From Glebionis coronaria (Eukaryota > Streptophyta > Magnoliopsida > Asterales > Asteraceae), in assembly GCA_025667525.1 (NCBI GenBank), contig CM046881.1, positions 498,253,627 to 498,317,626 on the forward strand: a DNA stretch of 64,000 nt. Direction: 5' to 3'. The notes under the pieces are model-generated. The model did not search any database. It was not told the DNA's origin and worked only from the letters and a program-made list of their open reading frames with translations. Made by a program: the position numbers and the translations under genes. Shown piece by piece: positions 11,924 to 24,420 of the stretch; within the stretch, counting starts at the first letter, position 1; each line of letters opens with the position of its first letter.

Positions 11924-13655
11924 TGATGCGTTCTTTGTGAGTATACACAAGTTTTAAATTTATACACGGATTTCCAAATAAGCTAAGAACACACGGGCAA
12001 GTATGACCCTTTCGTTTGTAGCTAACTTGTTGTAAAGGATCTTTGTAACAATGTAACGTTAGTGGTAAATGGTTGTCACTCCCACAATTACCATATAAGT
12101 AACAATAAGCAATTAATAACAAGTAACATGAAGATGATGATTAAGCTAATAAGATGAGATAACAATAATATTAAAGACAACACTTGCTTGGATTAATTCA
12201 TAACATCTGGATTGTTCATAAGAGGATGATTTTGATAAGTTAATTACAAGTAAAGAAGATAATGGTCACACATTCCAATCTTTGATTTCAAAGTATATAA
12301 CCCTCTCAAAGATCATACATCCATGAAATAAAGCATTAATACAAATCAACCAATTCAAGACTATGTTTAGTTTAACAAGTTTGATTCACGGTCGTTTCAC
12401 AAAATCATTAACAATCACACTTATGTTACTTTGCATAATCATACCACTAAAGAAATGGTCAATACAATAGATAATCATCCATAGACAAAATGATTATAAC
12501 TAGTTGGTGAATGATAACCCTTTCGACCTATGAAATCATCAACAACTAAAGTATGATAAGAAAATGGAATGGAACTTAAGCACAATTAGATTTCAAACAT
12601 AACATGAAATTGATCAAAACAATAATAAAACATAAACAATCCTCATGTCACAACATCATCCAAACAAGTGTAAAGAAAACTACTCCATGATCATATTAAT
12701 CAACAAACATTCAACATATGACATAGAGTTCAACATAATAAAAATAACAAGAGTTTACCCAAAGTATGATTACAATAAGTAAATGGAATGGAAGAATTTA
12801 GAGCAATCCTTAAGCCTCCAATTGACTACAAGTTTTATGGTCTTTCGGGTTATGTATTTGAAATTCTTATTTGATATTTGAGGCTGGTTTTGGAGAGGTT
12901 TGGTGAAGATTGATGGTGATTTAGGTATCAAGAAACACTACCAATGATAAGGGTAATGATACCTTAGAGTTTGGCAAGGTTATTTTGATGACTGGAGCTC
13001 CAAAAATGTCACTTTTTGGCACACCAATATTAAATCCGGGAATGGGGTCTTTCTCCAAGGTTGGGAGAATTCACTTGATGAATAATGGAGATGGTTATGA
13101 GATTGATGAAAGAGATATGTTACAATGACCCCATGGGTCTTATTTATGCTTGAAATTAAGGCTTATACTTCAATGCTAGGCTTGGAGCAAAAGAAAGTCT
13201 TGTGTGATGTCTCTTGAGCTAGCATGAATGTCAACACAATTATGTCTACCCAAATGTTGGTGGCGACTTCACTTATGATGGAGGCAAATCAACTCCAATG
13301 TGATGGTGGCAACTTGGATGTGTTTTGATGGTGGCAACTTGGATGTGTTTTGATGGTGGCAACTTGTATTCCGCCAGTGGCAACTTCCATGCTGAGTGAC
13401 TTGTACACTTCTTGAAAAAACTTGTTCTTGCACCCGAAATTGATCTTCAAAGGCTTGTAGCTAGTCGGGATTCCTTCGTATATGCATGAATCATCAATTA
13501 TTCTTTCGTTTCTTCACTTTTCTTGTTCTTGGCAACTAACCACACAAAACACAACTTCACACATATATGAGCTAAATAGCTCGTTAGTATAACCAAAAAC
13601 CATGCAAAATATACGGATAACGCTCAAGAAAACATGTTGGAATTGGGCGTTATCA
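11924..13655 (-). repeat. Left LTR (3' LTR) of the gag-only element
   Basis: It begins TGATGCGTTC and ends CGTTATCA. Positions 13301-13370 hold two to three copies of a 25-bp unit (GATGGTGGCAACTTGGATGTG). It carries the empty site GTCTTATT at 13137-13144, where the partner LTR has a MITE inserted. Confidence 0.88.
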
Positions 13656-15460
13656 AATCCCCTCACACTTAAGTTTTGCTCGTCCTCGAGTAAGGAAAAG
13701 AAAAACTTTGCTTGCCCTTAAGCAAATAAAAATAAAGTTAGAATTACCTAGGTTCTAAAAGAAAAGAAAATTTAAAATTTTTATGAAAAATTAAAAATAT
13801 TTTTGGTTTTTTATAATAAATGGCTAAAGGTGCAAACCCACTCACACTTAAGAGGTTGCTTGTCCTCAAGCAAGGAAAATAAAATATTTTTGTGATTTTT
13901 TTATATATACGAAATTGCTAAAGGTGCAAACCCCCTCACACTTAAGAGTTTGCTTGTCCTCAAGCAAGTAAAAGAAAAACTTCCCACATGGTACATGAAA
14001 ATGGTTTATTGAAAAATAAGATGTAAATCTACCAAGTACAAACAAAACTAAATGGAATGGCGTGAGCATCAAGTGTACACATCTAAAGAGGACTTTTATT
14101 GGGTTACAAGGCTAAGGGTTTGGGTTAATGGGTATGGATAAGACATGAGATATTTTATGAGAGGTGTCACGAATATACAAGTTAGAAGTCTAAATCCCAT
14201 GTTGCTAGTTACCGAACAAATCACAACCCAAAAATGATCATAGATACGAGCTTTATTCAACACATATCGATCAACACAAATATATATAACGTCTTAGCAC
14301 ATTGGCTAATCGATATCTAACATACTTCTTCTTCCTTCATCTTCATAATTTATTATAGCTCATTGGCTATTTTTGTCATCATTTTTTTTACTTCTTTTTT
14401 TTTCTCGATGACTTATTCTTTTTTTTTCATCCTCCTCTTTTTTCATTTTTTTTCAACATACATAACATGCTCCCCTCACACTTCGCTTAAGCACACACCA
14501 CAAAAAATACAAATAGAAGCGTGCACTCTCAATCTTTGTTGGAATGGCACACACTCATGGCGAAGTGTGACAACTATAAATCATCAAAAACGATCCACCA
14601 TACAATGCAACTAGCAACCCACCATTTAAACTTTGACAAGGGTTAGACTAAGGTTTAAGGTTAAATATTTTTTTATTTTTAGTGGATTTAACAAAAAATG
14701 AAAAGATTGGCTCAAAGGGTGTTCTAAGGGTATCTTGCACTAGATGAAAGTGCTAACAAAAGGGTATCTTGCACTAGATGAAAGGCTATTTGGGTTTTAT
14801 TCCTAAGGTTGTCTCTTTATCACGCAAGTGTAATCTCACTAAAACTTATTTTTATTTTTTTTAAAATTTTTTTAATTGTTATTTTTTTTACCATGTAGAT
14901 GATTATTTAAAATATATTTACAAACAAACGTGTGTGAAAAAAAAATTAAATCCTAAGGGCAAACAAGTGTACAACTCTCCCCTTTTTTTCTTTTATTATT
15001 TTTCTTATATAACAAAAATTGGTTTCGTTTTTCCATTTATTTCCCCTCACACTTAAGTTTTGGATTGGACTCAATATTAAAAGTAAACTTCAAAACATGA
15101 AAAGTGAGGAAATAAATAAATAGTTCAAGAGAAACAAAACTTCCCAGATAAATTGCAATTGATCTCCACGTGATACAATACTACATGTAAGCTTGTGAGA
15201 TCAATCGGTTCTTGATACTTCATCCTCTCCATGTATGCATCCTCCTCCATTACCTATTGCTGCAATTATTCAAACAAAACAAAACAAAACAAACAAACAA
15301 ACAAAGCAAACAAAACAAACAGACAAACAAGCACACATAGATATAATACTACTAGCAATGTACACCCCCTTACACTTAAGATATTCCAAGTTAGAAAAAT
15401 AGTTTAGGGGTGTACATATTTATTTAAAACACACAAAATTAAAAACACAAACAATTAAAT
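13656..15460 (-). other. 3' untranslated region with repeated polypurine-tract-like motifs
   Basis: No coding sequence is seen. The complement of CTTAAGTGTGAGGGG recurs at 13659-13673 (the real PPT, next to the LTR), 13837-13852, 13931-13946, 14472 (split form), 15053-15067 and 15366-15380. Between them are AT-rich stretches. Confidence 0.65.
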
Positions 15461-15484
15461 CACGGGTTGCCTCCCGAGAAGCGC
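15461..15484 (-). other. Conserved post-ORF motif (GCGCTTCTCGGGAGGCA)
   Basis: The minus strand reads GCGCTTCTCGGGAGGCAACC about 44 bases after the last stop (15528). The Athila element at 42381-53306 has nearly the same motif 43 bases after its last stop (49863-49884). The function is unknown. Confidence 0.6.
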
Positions 15485-15527
15485 TTAATTTATTATTGAG
15501 TCGTTAGCTAGACTCTTCCCCTCGATG

Positions 15528-17390
15528 TTAGGATTCTTTGATGATACGGTTAAGATGGGGAACTTTGGTTGGGTGCCATTGATTTTGATAATTATCATCT
15601 TTGAACCAAAGCAATTCTCTATTTATAGTCCAAACTTTGAACGGCTTCTTCGACACATAATTGTTGTCCCTCTCTTTCTTTCTTCTACTTCCAACGTCAT
15701 TTATTGATTTCAACTCAACGTCATGAATTGACATTACATCATGTTCAAACGTCTTCTCCTTTTTGTTTGGGATATGCACGGCGCAATCCTTGGGAAAAAT
15801 TGAGTTAGAAATGATGGTGTTTGGTTTTGGCATGGTTGGAATAGGTTCTTCTTCTTTCTCGATGAATACAACATCACCCTTATCACTCTCGTTTCGGATA
15901 GAGGGTAGATCGAATCTTGTTTTGGTGTTGGTGATTTGAGGAAAGGACTTGGTAAGTTTGATTTTCTTTTCGATACGATCGAGTATTCTCTCCAAGTTAT
16001 CGATTATGGCTGCATGGTTTTCTGATGTTTAGATTGATTTGAAAATCCCAGTAAACCAAATTGTTCTTAACACGTTCGTTTTCTTCCGTTTTCCAAGCCA
16101 TAAATTCTCTCATCATCTCCTCCGTTGAGGTTTCGGGTTTTTGGTGATATTGTGATGAGTATGTCGTCACATCTCGCGGTCGAGATTGAGGAACGGGACG
16201 GTTCGAGTTTAGGGTAAGATAGGAATGTGATTTCCTCGAATTTTGGTCGTGACATCCTTCGTGATATTCTTCGACGTAATTCGCTTCATGAGGTTCACAC
16301 ATCGGCGTGTCATCCTTCATGGTGGTTTTTGGATCGTGGGCATCTCTACGATCTTCTCGCATATCTTTTAGTTCATTCCTTATGATTAGGAATTGGGAAT
16401 CGATAAGTCTAGCGAGAGCTTCGAACTTCTTGATCAACGCGGTGTGATCGGAGATGAGGTTGTTTCCACCGTCGAAAACAATGGTTTTTGGTTTAGGATG
16501 GATATGAGAATCCTTCGAATAATCGAGTTTAAGAAGTACCTTGTCCTCAAGGATTTGGAATGCTTCGTTCGGAGTATTGTAGAGGAAGATTCCTCCGGCG
16601 TCGAGAGATACTTGAGTTGGATCGTCTAAGCCATGATAAAATGTTTCAATTATCGTTCTCGTGGTTAGATCATGTCCAACAAGCGCGAAGCATATGTTTC
16701 ATTCGGAGCCAAGCTTCAACGAGAGTCTCGTTATCGAGTTGGTGAAAATTATGAATGTCGTTTAGGAGACGTTTAATCTTTGCGTATGAAAAGAATCGGC
16801 TTATAAAAGCTTCTCTTAATTCATTCCATGAAGTAATTGTTCCATCATTTAGTTCATTCAACCAAGACTTAGCTTCTCCGGTTAATGAGAATGGGAATAT
16901 CCTCAAGTTAATCGCCTCCTCTTGATTTTCACCATATTGGAAAAGGCTACTAATCTCAAGAAAATCGAAAACGTGTCGGTGAGGATCGAATAGGACTTGT
17001 CCATCAATTTGGTTCTCTAGAATCATTTTCATGTGGGTGTTCATGATAGTGAAATTGTTCAAAATAGGGACTTGAACAATAGAGGAACTAGGTGTTGGAG
17101 CAACGATCCTAGTGTTTCACCACATCGGTTGATCATCGGGATCAACGATGACAATGGTTGAGGAGTCGGATTCAGTTTCATAGGTGAAGATTCCTTCGGT
17201 ATGGAATGGGTTTTCGAATTTCGACTCGAGTATGTCGATTATGACAACACGTTCCTCGGTGAACGGTTCGGGTGACTCGATATCAAATATGGTTTTATCG
17301 GGTTCACGAGTCTTCTTCTTGAACTTACGTTTAAGTTTGTAGAATTTATTAACGAGGCATCCACCTCTAAGACGTGGGTTTACGGAAAAT
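15528..17390 (-). pseudogene. Broken gag-like ORF of the gag-only element
   Basis: The minus-strand reading is spread over three frames (17062-16670, 16437-15997, 15995-15528), so at least two frameshifts have occurred. The segment 17062-16670 carries the retrotransposon gag core (FPFSLTGEAKSWLNEL, then SWNELREAFISRFF), which forms the capsid in this family. Upstream, the same frame continues back to about 17390 through a lysine-rich stretch and is interrupted by a TGA near 17120. The C-terminal segments match no family I know and have no zinc knuckle. The protein would have packaged element RNA in virus-like particles; this copy cannot make an intact one. Confidence 0.7.
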
Positions 17391-17626
17391 CAAAATAATT
17401 CAAAAAATTTATTAACAACTAAAAATAAAAACGAAAAGATAAATAAAATAAAAATAAACTCAAACAAGAAATATTTTTGCATTTTTTTTCTAAAAAAATA
17501 TTTGTTTTTTATTTTCTTTTTTTTTTAATTTTTTTATATTTTTTATATATTTTAGCTAAAGAAAACAAATAAAGAAAAAAGAAAATAAAAACTAAAGTTT
17601 TTTTTTTTTTTTTTGAATTTCAGGAG

Positions 17627-17764
17627 TTGCCGGCGGCAAGATAGGTTTGCCGGCCGGCAAGTTAGGGACTGTTAAGCAGTTACCGGCGGCAGGACTACCT
17701 TGCCGGGCGGCAAAGGTGGTTCTGTTTGACCTTGCCGGCGGCAGGAGGGTGTTGCCGGCGGCAA
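17627..17764. repeat. GC-rich hairpin array in the leader of the gag-only element
   Basis: Six copies of TTGCCGGCGGCAA or close variants stand out in AT-rich sequence (17627, 17647, 17680, 17700, 17732, 17752). Each is an inverted repeat, TTGCC/GGCAA, with a loop of 3-4 bases. They lie about 230-370 bases from the PBS on the gag side. Confidence 0.7.
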
Positions 17765-17994
17765 TACTGTCCTGTCAGTTTTTTTTTACTTTGTAGATTT
17801 TGGCAACTAAAACCTAAGAATACTTAAAAAAAAAACTTTTGTGGGGTTGGTGAAATAAGGACTAAAAAGCTTAATGTAAACACACTTCAATTTTCTTAAA
17901 ACACAATAAGTACAAAACAAATAAGCACAAAGGAGATTAAACGATACACGATATGCAACAAAGATTCAAAACATGAAAAACACAAAACACAAAT

Positions 17995-18012
17995 CCCCGG
18001 CAACGGCGCCAA
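17995..18012 (-). other. Primer-binding site, tRNA-Asp type
   Basis: The minus strand reads TGGCGCCGTTGCCGGGG, complementary to the 3' end of plant tRNA-Asp. It lies five bases inside the LTR edge. Athila-type elements use this primer. Confidence 0.8.
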
Positions 18013-18017
18013 AAACT

Positions 18018-20155
18018 TGATGCGTTCTTTGTGAGTATACACAAGTTTTAAATTTATACACGGATTTCCAAATAAGCTAAGAACACACGGGCAAGTATGA
18101 CCCTTTCGTTTGTAGCTAGCTTGTTGTGGTAAGCCGAGGTCGTTCACTAGGATTTTGGTGTTTTGGGTTGTAAAGGATCTTTGTAACAATGTAACGTTAG
18201 TGGTAAAAATGGTTGTCACTCCCACAATTACCATATAAGTAACAATAAGCAAATAATAACAAGTAACACGAAGATGATGATTAAGCTAATAAGATGAGAT
18301 AACAATAATATTAAAGACAACACTTGCTTGGATTAATTCATAACATTTGGATTATTCATAAGAGGATGGTTTTGATAAGTTAATTACAAGTAAAGAAGAT
18401 GATGGTCACAAATTCCAATATTTGATTTTAAAGTATATAACCCTCGCGAAAGATCATACATCCATGAAATCAAGCATTAAGACAAATCAACCAATTCAAG
18501 ACTATGTTTAGTTTAACAAGTTTGATTCACGGTCTTTTCACAAAATCGTTAACAATCACACTTATGTTCCTTTGCATAATCATACCACTAAAGAAATGGT
18601 CAATACAGTAGATAATCATTCATAGACAAAATGATTATAACTAGTTGGTGAATGATAACCCTTTCGACCTATGAAATCATCAACAACTAATCAAGTATGA
18701 TAAGCAAATGGAATGGAACTTAAGCACAATTAGATTTCAAATATAACATGAAAATGATCAAAACAATAATAAAACATAAACAATCCTCATGTCACAACAT
18801 CATCCAAACAAGTGTAAAGAAAACTACTCCATGATCATATTAATCAACAAACACTCAACATATGACATAGAGTTCAACATAATAAAAATAACAAGAGTTT
18901 ACCCAAAGTATGATTACAATAAGTAAATGGAATGAAAGAATTTAGAGCAATCCTTAAGCCTCCAATTGACTACAAGTTTTGTGGTCTTTCGGGTTATGTA
19001 TTTGAAATTCGTATTTGATATTTGAGGCTGGTTTTGGAGAGGTTTGGTGAAGATTGGTGGTGATTTAGGTATCAAGAAACACTACCAATGATAATGGTAA
19101 TGACCCCTTAGAGTTTGACAAGGTTATTTTGATGATTGGAGCTCCAAAAATATCACTTTTTGTCACACCAATATTAAATCCAGGAATGGGGTCTTTCTCC
19201 AAGGTTGAGAGAATTCCCTTGATGAATAATAGAGTTGGTTATGAGACTGATGAATGAGATATGTTACAATGACCCCATGGGTCTTATTTAGGGATGAGCA
19301 CGGTACCGGTCCCGTCCCGAACCCGTCCCGAATTAGTGGTACCGATTATTTCCCGAGCATAAAATTATGGTACCGGTACCGTACCGAACGGGATTCGGGT
19401 ATCGGTACCGGTACGGGAATCGGTACCGGTACCGGGAAATCGGGATTTTCCCGTTCTTTTTCGGGAATTTCCCGATTTGGTACCGGTCCCGTCCCGAATT
19501 AGTGGTCCCGAATTTTTTTTCACCTTATTTCGTAGTCCCGGTACCGTACCGAACGGGATTCGGGTATCGGGAATCGGTACGGTTCCGGGAACGGTTCGGG
19601 TCCAATTCGGGATTCGGGTCCAAATGCTCATCCCTAGTCTTATTTATGCTTGAAATTAAGGCTGAGACTTCAATGCTTGGCTTGGAGCAAAAGAAAGTCT
19701 TGTGTGATGTCTCTTGAGCTAGCATGAATGTGGACACAATTATGTCTACCCAAATGTTGGTGGCAACTTCACTCATGATGGAGGCAAATCAACTCCAATG
19801 TGATGGTGGCAACTTGGATGTGTTTTGATGGTGGCAACTTAGATGTGTTTTGATTGTGGCAACTTGTATTTCGCCAGTGGCAACTTCCATGCTGAGTGAC
19901 TTGTACACTTCTTGAAAACACTTGTTCTTGCACCCGAAATTGATCTTCAAAGGCTTGTAGCTAGTCGGGATTCCTTCGTATATGCATGGATCATCAATTA
20001 TTCTTTCTTTTCTTCACTTTTCTTGTTCTTGGAAACTAACAACACAAAACACAACTTCACACATATATGAGCTTAATTGCTCGTTAGTATAACCAAAAAC
20101 CATGCAAAATATACGTATAACGCTAAAAAAAACATGTTAGAATTGGGCGTTAGCA
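18018..20155 (-). repeat. Right LTR (5' LTR) of the gag-only element, carrying a MITE
   Basis: It begins TGATGCG and ends GTTAGCA (TTATCA in the left LTR). It is 2138 bp long, against 1732 bp on the left. Most of the difference is the 348-bp MITE plus its duplicated 8 bp; a further block near 18130-18165 is missing from the left copy. Confidence 0.88.
19289..19636. mobile_element. 348-bp hAT-type MITE, copy 1
   Basis: The ends are TAGGGATGAGCA and its exact complement, and the flanks are an 8-bp duplication GTCTTATT (19281-19288, 19637-19644), as expected for hAT. The interior is built from repeats of CGGTACC and CCCGAA. By eye it is identical to 36317-36664. ORFs across it on both strands are a by-product of the repeats. 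It carries no transposase, so an hAT element elsewhere must have mobilised it. Confidence 0.9.
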
Positions 20156-20160
20156 ATCAT

Positions 20161-20938
20161 TTTACTTTATCTCTCTAAAAAACACACACACCTCTATTTT
20201 CTCTCTCTACCACCCATATCCACACCAACCACCAGATCTACCCCCTCCCACCACCTCCAACCATCGCACCACCCTGACCACCCTTGACCACCACATACGA
20301 CCACCACACCACCCTTGACCACCACCTCTAACGACCGCACCACCCCGACCACTGCCTCCCACCACACACGACCACCACCTCCGACCATCGCACTACCACC
20401 ATCGTATCTTCTTTGCCAGAAATCAATGCACAACCACCTCCACCACCAACATCAAATACAGATCTGATTCAACAAAATATCAAATGGGTGTTTATAAATT
20501 ATGGGTTTTAATCACATGAATGATTGTAGAAGATGGTTATGTTGAAAGAGAAAATGAAATTTTTTGATAAATGTTAAAAATTGTTGATCTTTATATGTTG
20601 TTGTCTGTTGAATTACAAAATGATGTTATGAAAGAACTTGAAGGTGGAGATGTAAATCACATATGATTATGGTGAATCACATGTGATTTTGCTGGGTATT
20701 TTTTCGGTTATTAATAGGTAAAAATCACATGTGATTCTGACAGAATCACATGTAATTTGTATGAAAGCAAGGAGAAAGAAGAATGGGACACTAATAATTG
20801 ATGTTTAAAAACATTTTTTGTTTTTGAATTCTATGTATTATCGAATAGTTACTAGATCAGTTTTTAATTCTATGTATTATCGAATAGTTACTTGATCATA
20901 TAAATTTTATTATATAAAATGCATTTGTTTGTTACTTG
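20161..20938. repeat. CCA-rich simple sequence and CACATGTG palindromes
   Basis: 20210-20460 is a pyrimidine- and CCA-rich low-complexity tract. At 20655, 20675, 20723 and 20744 are four 14-bp near-perfect palindromes of AATCACATGTGATT type, in two pairs with starts 20-21 bp apart. No gene is supported; the glycine-rich ORF on the minus strand at 20194-20433 follows from the CCA repeat. Confidence 0.5.
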
Positions 20939-22087
20939 AACGTAAAGTGAACGTAGACATACACGTGATCGTGAACATAAATTCTGTCTGATATGATGGT
21001 CGATGGAATACCTTGAAATCGTACGATTTACTGCTGAATTTTCTGCAGGTCCACTACTGCGTAATCCTTTCGGATGAAAGAAAACGCGTAGGCTGATTAC
21101 ATGGTCGACAATAACTTAGATAGCATCATACTTTTTCTGAGTCTGTGGTAACTGATAACAAATTCCATGAAATTTTGTCTCATTTCTGTTCAGAAGTTTC
21201 TAATGGTTGTAATAACTTACTAGTATGACGGCGTTCTATCTTGAACCTGTGGTATGTCAGGCCTCTAGATATAAACATAGCTGCATCAATGTGTTACACT
21301 GCTTCTATCAAAATTATGTCTAGGATTGTGGTACATTCTGGTGGAATCCGGGTGAATAGTCATGAAAGAATTTTGAGTCTGGGTAAAATAGATTTCTCCT
21401 AGCGTTGATCTTGTGTGATACAAAATTTTATTGTAGGTCCTCTCCTTTATGCGTAAGCTTAGCCATGGAAGGCTAATCGTGGGAACTATCCGCAATTTCT
21501 GCGGTATCAGTCAATCGAGTTCTAGAAAATTTTGTGCTTTAGCCACATGCGTCGATCTTGACCATCAGGTGATGGCCTTCATCTTCACAGGACTGTCTGA
21601 AATTTCTTACAGCTAATATAGGGTGGCTCAGAAACGTCACATTGTTCAACTAGAATTTGCGTCTGAAAAGATGCATATATAATTTCCTCTTATCGAAGAA
21701 TATGTAGGATCATGAAAAGATGATTCTCACGTTCTCAAGAATTTAGCAGATCTGAAAGTTATCAATGAATATATACCCGCGATCTTGTCTGAGAATTAAT
21801 GGAAAAATTTTATTCATCCATTTCATACTATAGTGGAGCATTTGGGAGTTCAGAAGAAAAAAAATCAAAATTTAAGAGAGACTTAACGTGTGCAAAAGCA
21901 GTCTGGAAAACATCATGTTCTTTCTTTCACCACTGATGGTGGCATGATCGTGAATTGTTCTGGAAAAAAAGTTTAAGACATCATAGCAGATCAGATAGAC
22001 CTTTTATACGTGGAATGCACATTGATTATTTATGGTGATCTTGTAAAAATTTTGGTGGTCGGTACGTGATCTCATGTTACCGGCTTC

Positions 22088-22195
22088 TCCTGATAGTTAG
22101 AAACGGTGCACCTCCTGGTGGTGCGCTAGGGCGAATATAACCTCGTTCCGGTAACTCTTGCAGCAAATGCTGCAACTCTTTTAACTTAGCTGAGG
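22088..22195 (-). pseudogene. Reverse transcriptase relic of family A copy 2
   Basis: About 35 codons are open on the minus strand and match the start of Ty3/gypsy RT (KELQ-LL-LPERGYIRPS-P-GAPF). The usual WGAP is GGAP here. Stops follow on both sides, so only this fragment is readable. It is the best evidence that family A belongs to Ty3/gypsy. Confidence 0.65.
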
Positions 22196-24196
22196 CCCTG
22201 CAATAATGAGTTCTGAAAATAGTTTCTGTCCTTGAGACAAGCTCGAAGTTAAACTATGTCTCGTGGTTAGAAGGGAATTTCTGGAACACCTTCTGGAATG
22301 ACATATGGAAACTTGGGATAAACTGCTGACCATGAATTTAAGGAATTTCAGAAGTCACATCGTGAATGGTGATTAGAAGTCTTCACAGCTATATGATAAT
22401 AATTCACGTGCCTACAAAGCTGAAACAATTTGTACTGATTTCTCTGGCAGAAATATAATGAACAAACCTGGAGATAGTAAGACGGATCTCGTCTTTAACT
22501 GGAAGGAAAAGCCTTTATAAATATGGTGATACTGTGGAGTCTTTTCTGGCTGGGAGGTAGGTAATACCCGGTGTAAGATAAAACTGACATATGAATACGT
22601 TAAGTATACGTGGCAGATTTTACTGAATTTGTATCGTCTGTAACTTCACATAACGAACACTGCGTGTCTAATCTGTACAATACTCCTGTGGTGGTGACTG
22701 AGTTTTTAATGGTTTGATTTATACATGGCATGACAAAACGGGTATACCCCCTTGAAGGGTACCCTGAATTTCTGAGGGGCTGGTTTAGAAAACATACGGA
22801 GTTATTGGTTCTAACTCGTACTCTAAGAAGATATTCATATGACGTATATCATGAATGGTGTCCTGGCCAATGTCTTCCGAAATGATACTTGAGACTTGTG
22901 TCTTGACTGTTGTCTGGACATGTATTTTAATGGGTGAGTGTGAATAATGTTAAGAATTCCTGGTAACTGCTAGGGTTGGCGGACCGGTTAGACTGTTGAC
23001 CTCTGTATTTCTAGTCACGTCCGTTCTGGAGTTCTGACGGTTACTAACAGATTAATTATAAGCACGGTGGTTGTCACTACTACTTTGTTTGTCAATTAAT
23101 GACAGTCATTATCATGACCGTGATTCATGTAACTATTCTGCTAAGTGGCCGCCTGGGTTCCGGTTCCCACTCTTCTGAATGAAAGGTTAGAGGAGTGAAG
23201 TGTGACATCTAGCTGAGATGCTAAAAGTATGGAATGGAATGGTAGTGTCTGATGGTTGAAATTTATTCTTGCCAGAAATTTCAAATTTATAGTTTTAGTC
23301 CTTGTTCTGCAGAGTCTTCATAGTATAAACAACATCAGTATCTTGAGAAATCTCCAAAGTATCAACAACATCAGCATTTGTGAGGTCTTCAAAGTGTTAG
23401 CGGCATCAGCATCTGGCAAAATCTTCAACTCACGAGCAACATCAGCATCTGGTAGAATATCGACAAGTGGAAATGCCTGAGGTGATTAAGGATCGATTAA
23501 CGGTACACATGGAGTAAGTTACATGGGGTACACCTGAAATACTGTACGTGAAGTACACGATGAATACTGTTCATGTGGTACTGTTGAAGGTTTGTTGATA
23601 TGATCGATACTGGTGTCAACCGTCTGACATGGTCAACGGAAAATAATTTGATTTAATTGGTTAGCAAACTGAACTGAAACGGTTAACATGATAGGCTGAT
23701 AATTTCTGCGTAGACTTAATGATGGTTGTATAGAGGTTGAAAAGTATGATTAGACGGAGTTTCAACAATGTCAGCATGAAGACCTGATTGATGAAGACCA
23801 AACATGATTTATCATGAAAATATGATTTTACTAAAATCCTTCAGTGTATTAGCATGAAAACATCATCACCTTGCTGAAAATATAATCCTCATACAGAGAC
23901 ATGAACTTAATCAGTATGAAAATGACATACACGTGAGAGTATAAAACTGTATTGTTCGAAGAACATAGAAGTATAACCAACTGGGGTCTAACCTCAACTG
24001 ATGTGGATGGCTAGGGTTCAATCCCCCAAATTTAAGGAAGAAAACATGTGATTAAGTATGAGCGGTACTGGTTTGATCCATACTTGTCAAAATTTTATGA
24101 GAACTGTCATGTATATAATTTACAATCTGGGACTAAATATGGATGGCTGTAGTCCAATACATACTTGTCAATTTTTTTTTGTAATGTCATGATATG

Positions 24197-24420
24197 AGCA
24201 AAGGTGAACGTATATGGTTCGGTTCACAAGACAATAATCGACTGAAAGCATGAAAATCTTATCTAAGCAATGGTGAACGCATATGGACCGGTTCACCAAG
24301 AAATATTCAACTGAACAAAATGAATCTGACATGAGTAAGGATGAACACCTATGGGTCGGTTCACCAATACAAAACTTGAACGGGAAAGGGTGAACGCCTA
24401 TGGGTTGGTTCACCAAAACA
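24197..24420. repeat. Leader hairpin array of family A copy 2
   Basis: Inverted repeats GTGAAC/GTTCAC occur at 24204-24227, 24272-24297, 24340-24365 and 24389-24414, with loops of GCCTATGGGT type. In the third, GATGAAC faces GTTCACC and so has one mismatch; copy 1 has the matched GATGAAC/GTTCATC there. Confidence 0.6.

Larger units (their letters stand above)
11924..20155 (-). mobile_element. Non-autonomous Athila-like LTR element (gag only)
   Basis: The element is complete. LTRs lie at 11924-13655 and 18018-20155, and ATCAT is duplicated on both sides (11919-11923, 20156-20160). A tRNA-Asp-type PBS at 17995-18012 and a polypurine tract at 13656-13673 set the orientation to minus. The 4.4-kb interior contains a broken gag, but no protease, RT or integrase sequence is seen anywhere in it. 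It therefore must have moved using proteins from another element. A GCGCTTCTCGGGAGGCA motif after the gag-side stop links it to Athila. Confidence 0.88.

Noticed and set aside
17995..18012. tRNA-Asp-like sequence considered as a tRNA gene fragment
   Set aside because: It is the primer-binding complement beside an LTR; no tRNA body is present. The same applies to 6141, 24637, 43975 and 61166.
19254..19776. ORFs on both strands through the hAT MITE (also 36159-36703)
   Set aside because: They follow from the CGGTACC/CCCGAA sub-repeats; the same reading occurs in both copies only because the DNA is the same.
20194..20433. Glycine/valine-rich minus-strand ORF
   Set aside because: It is the complement of a CCA-rich low-complexity tract.
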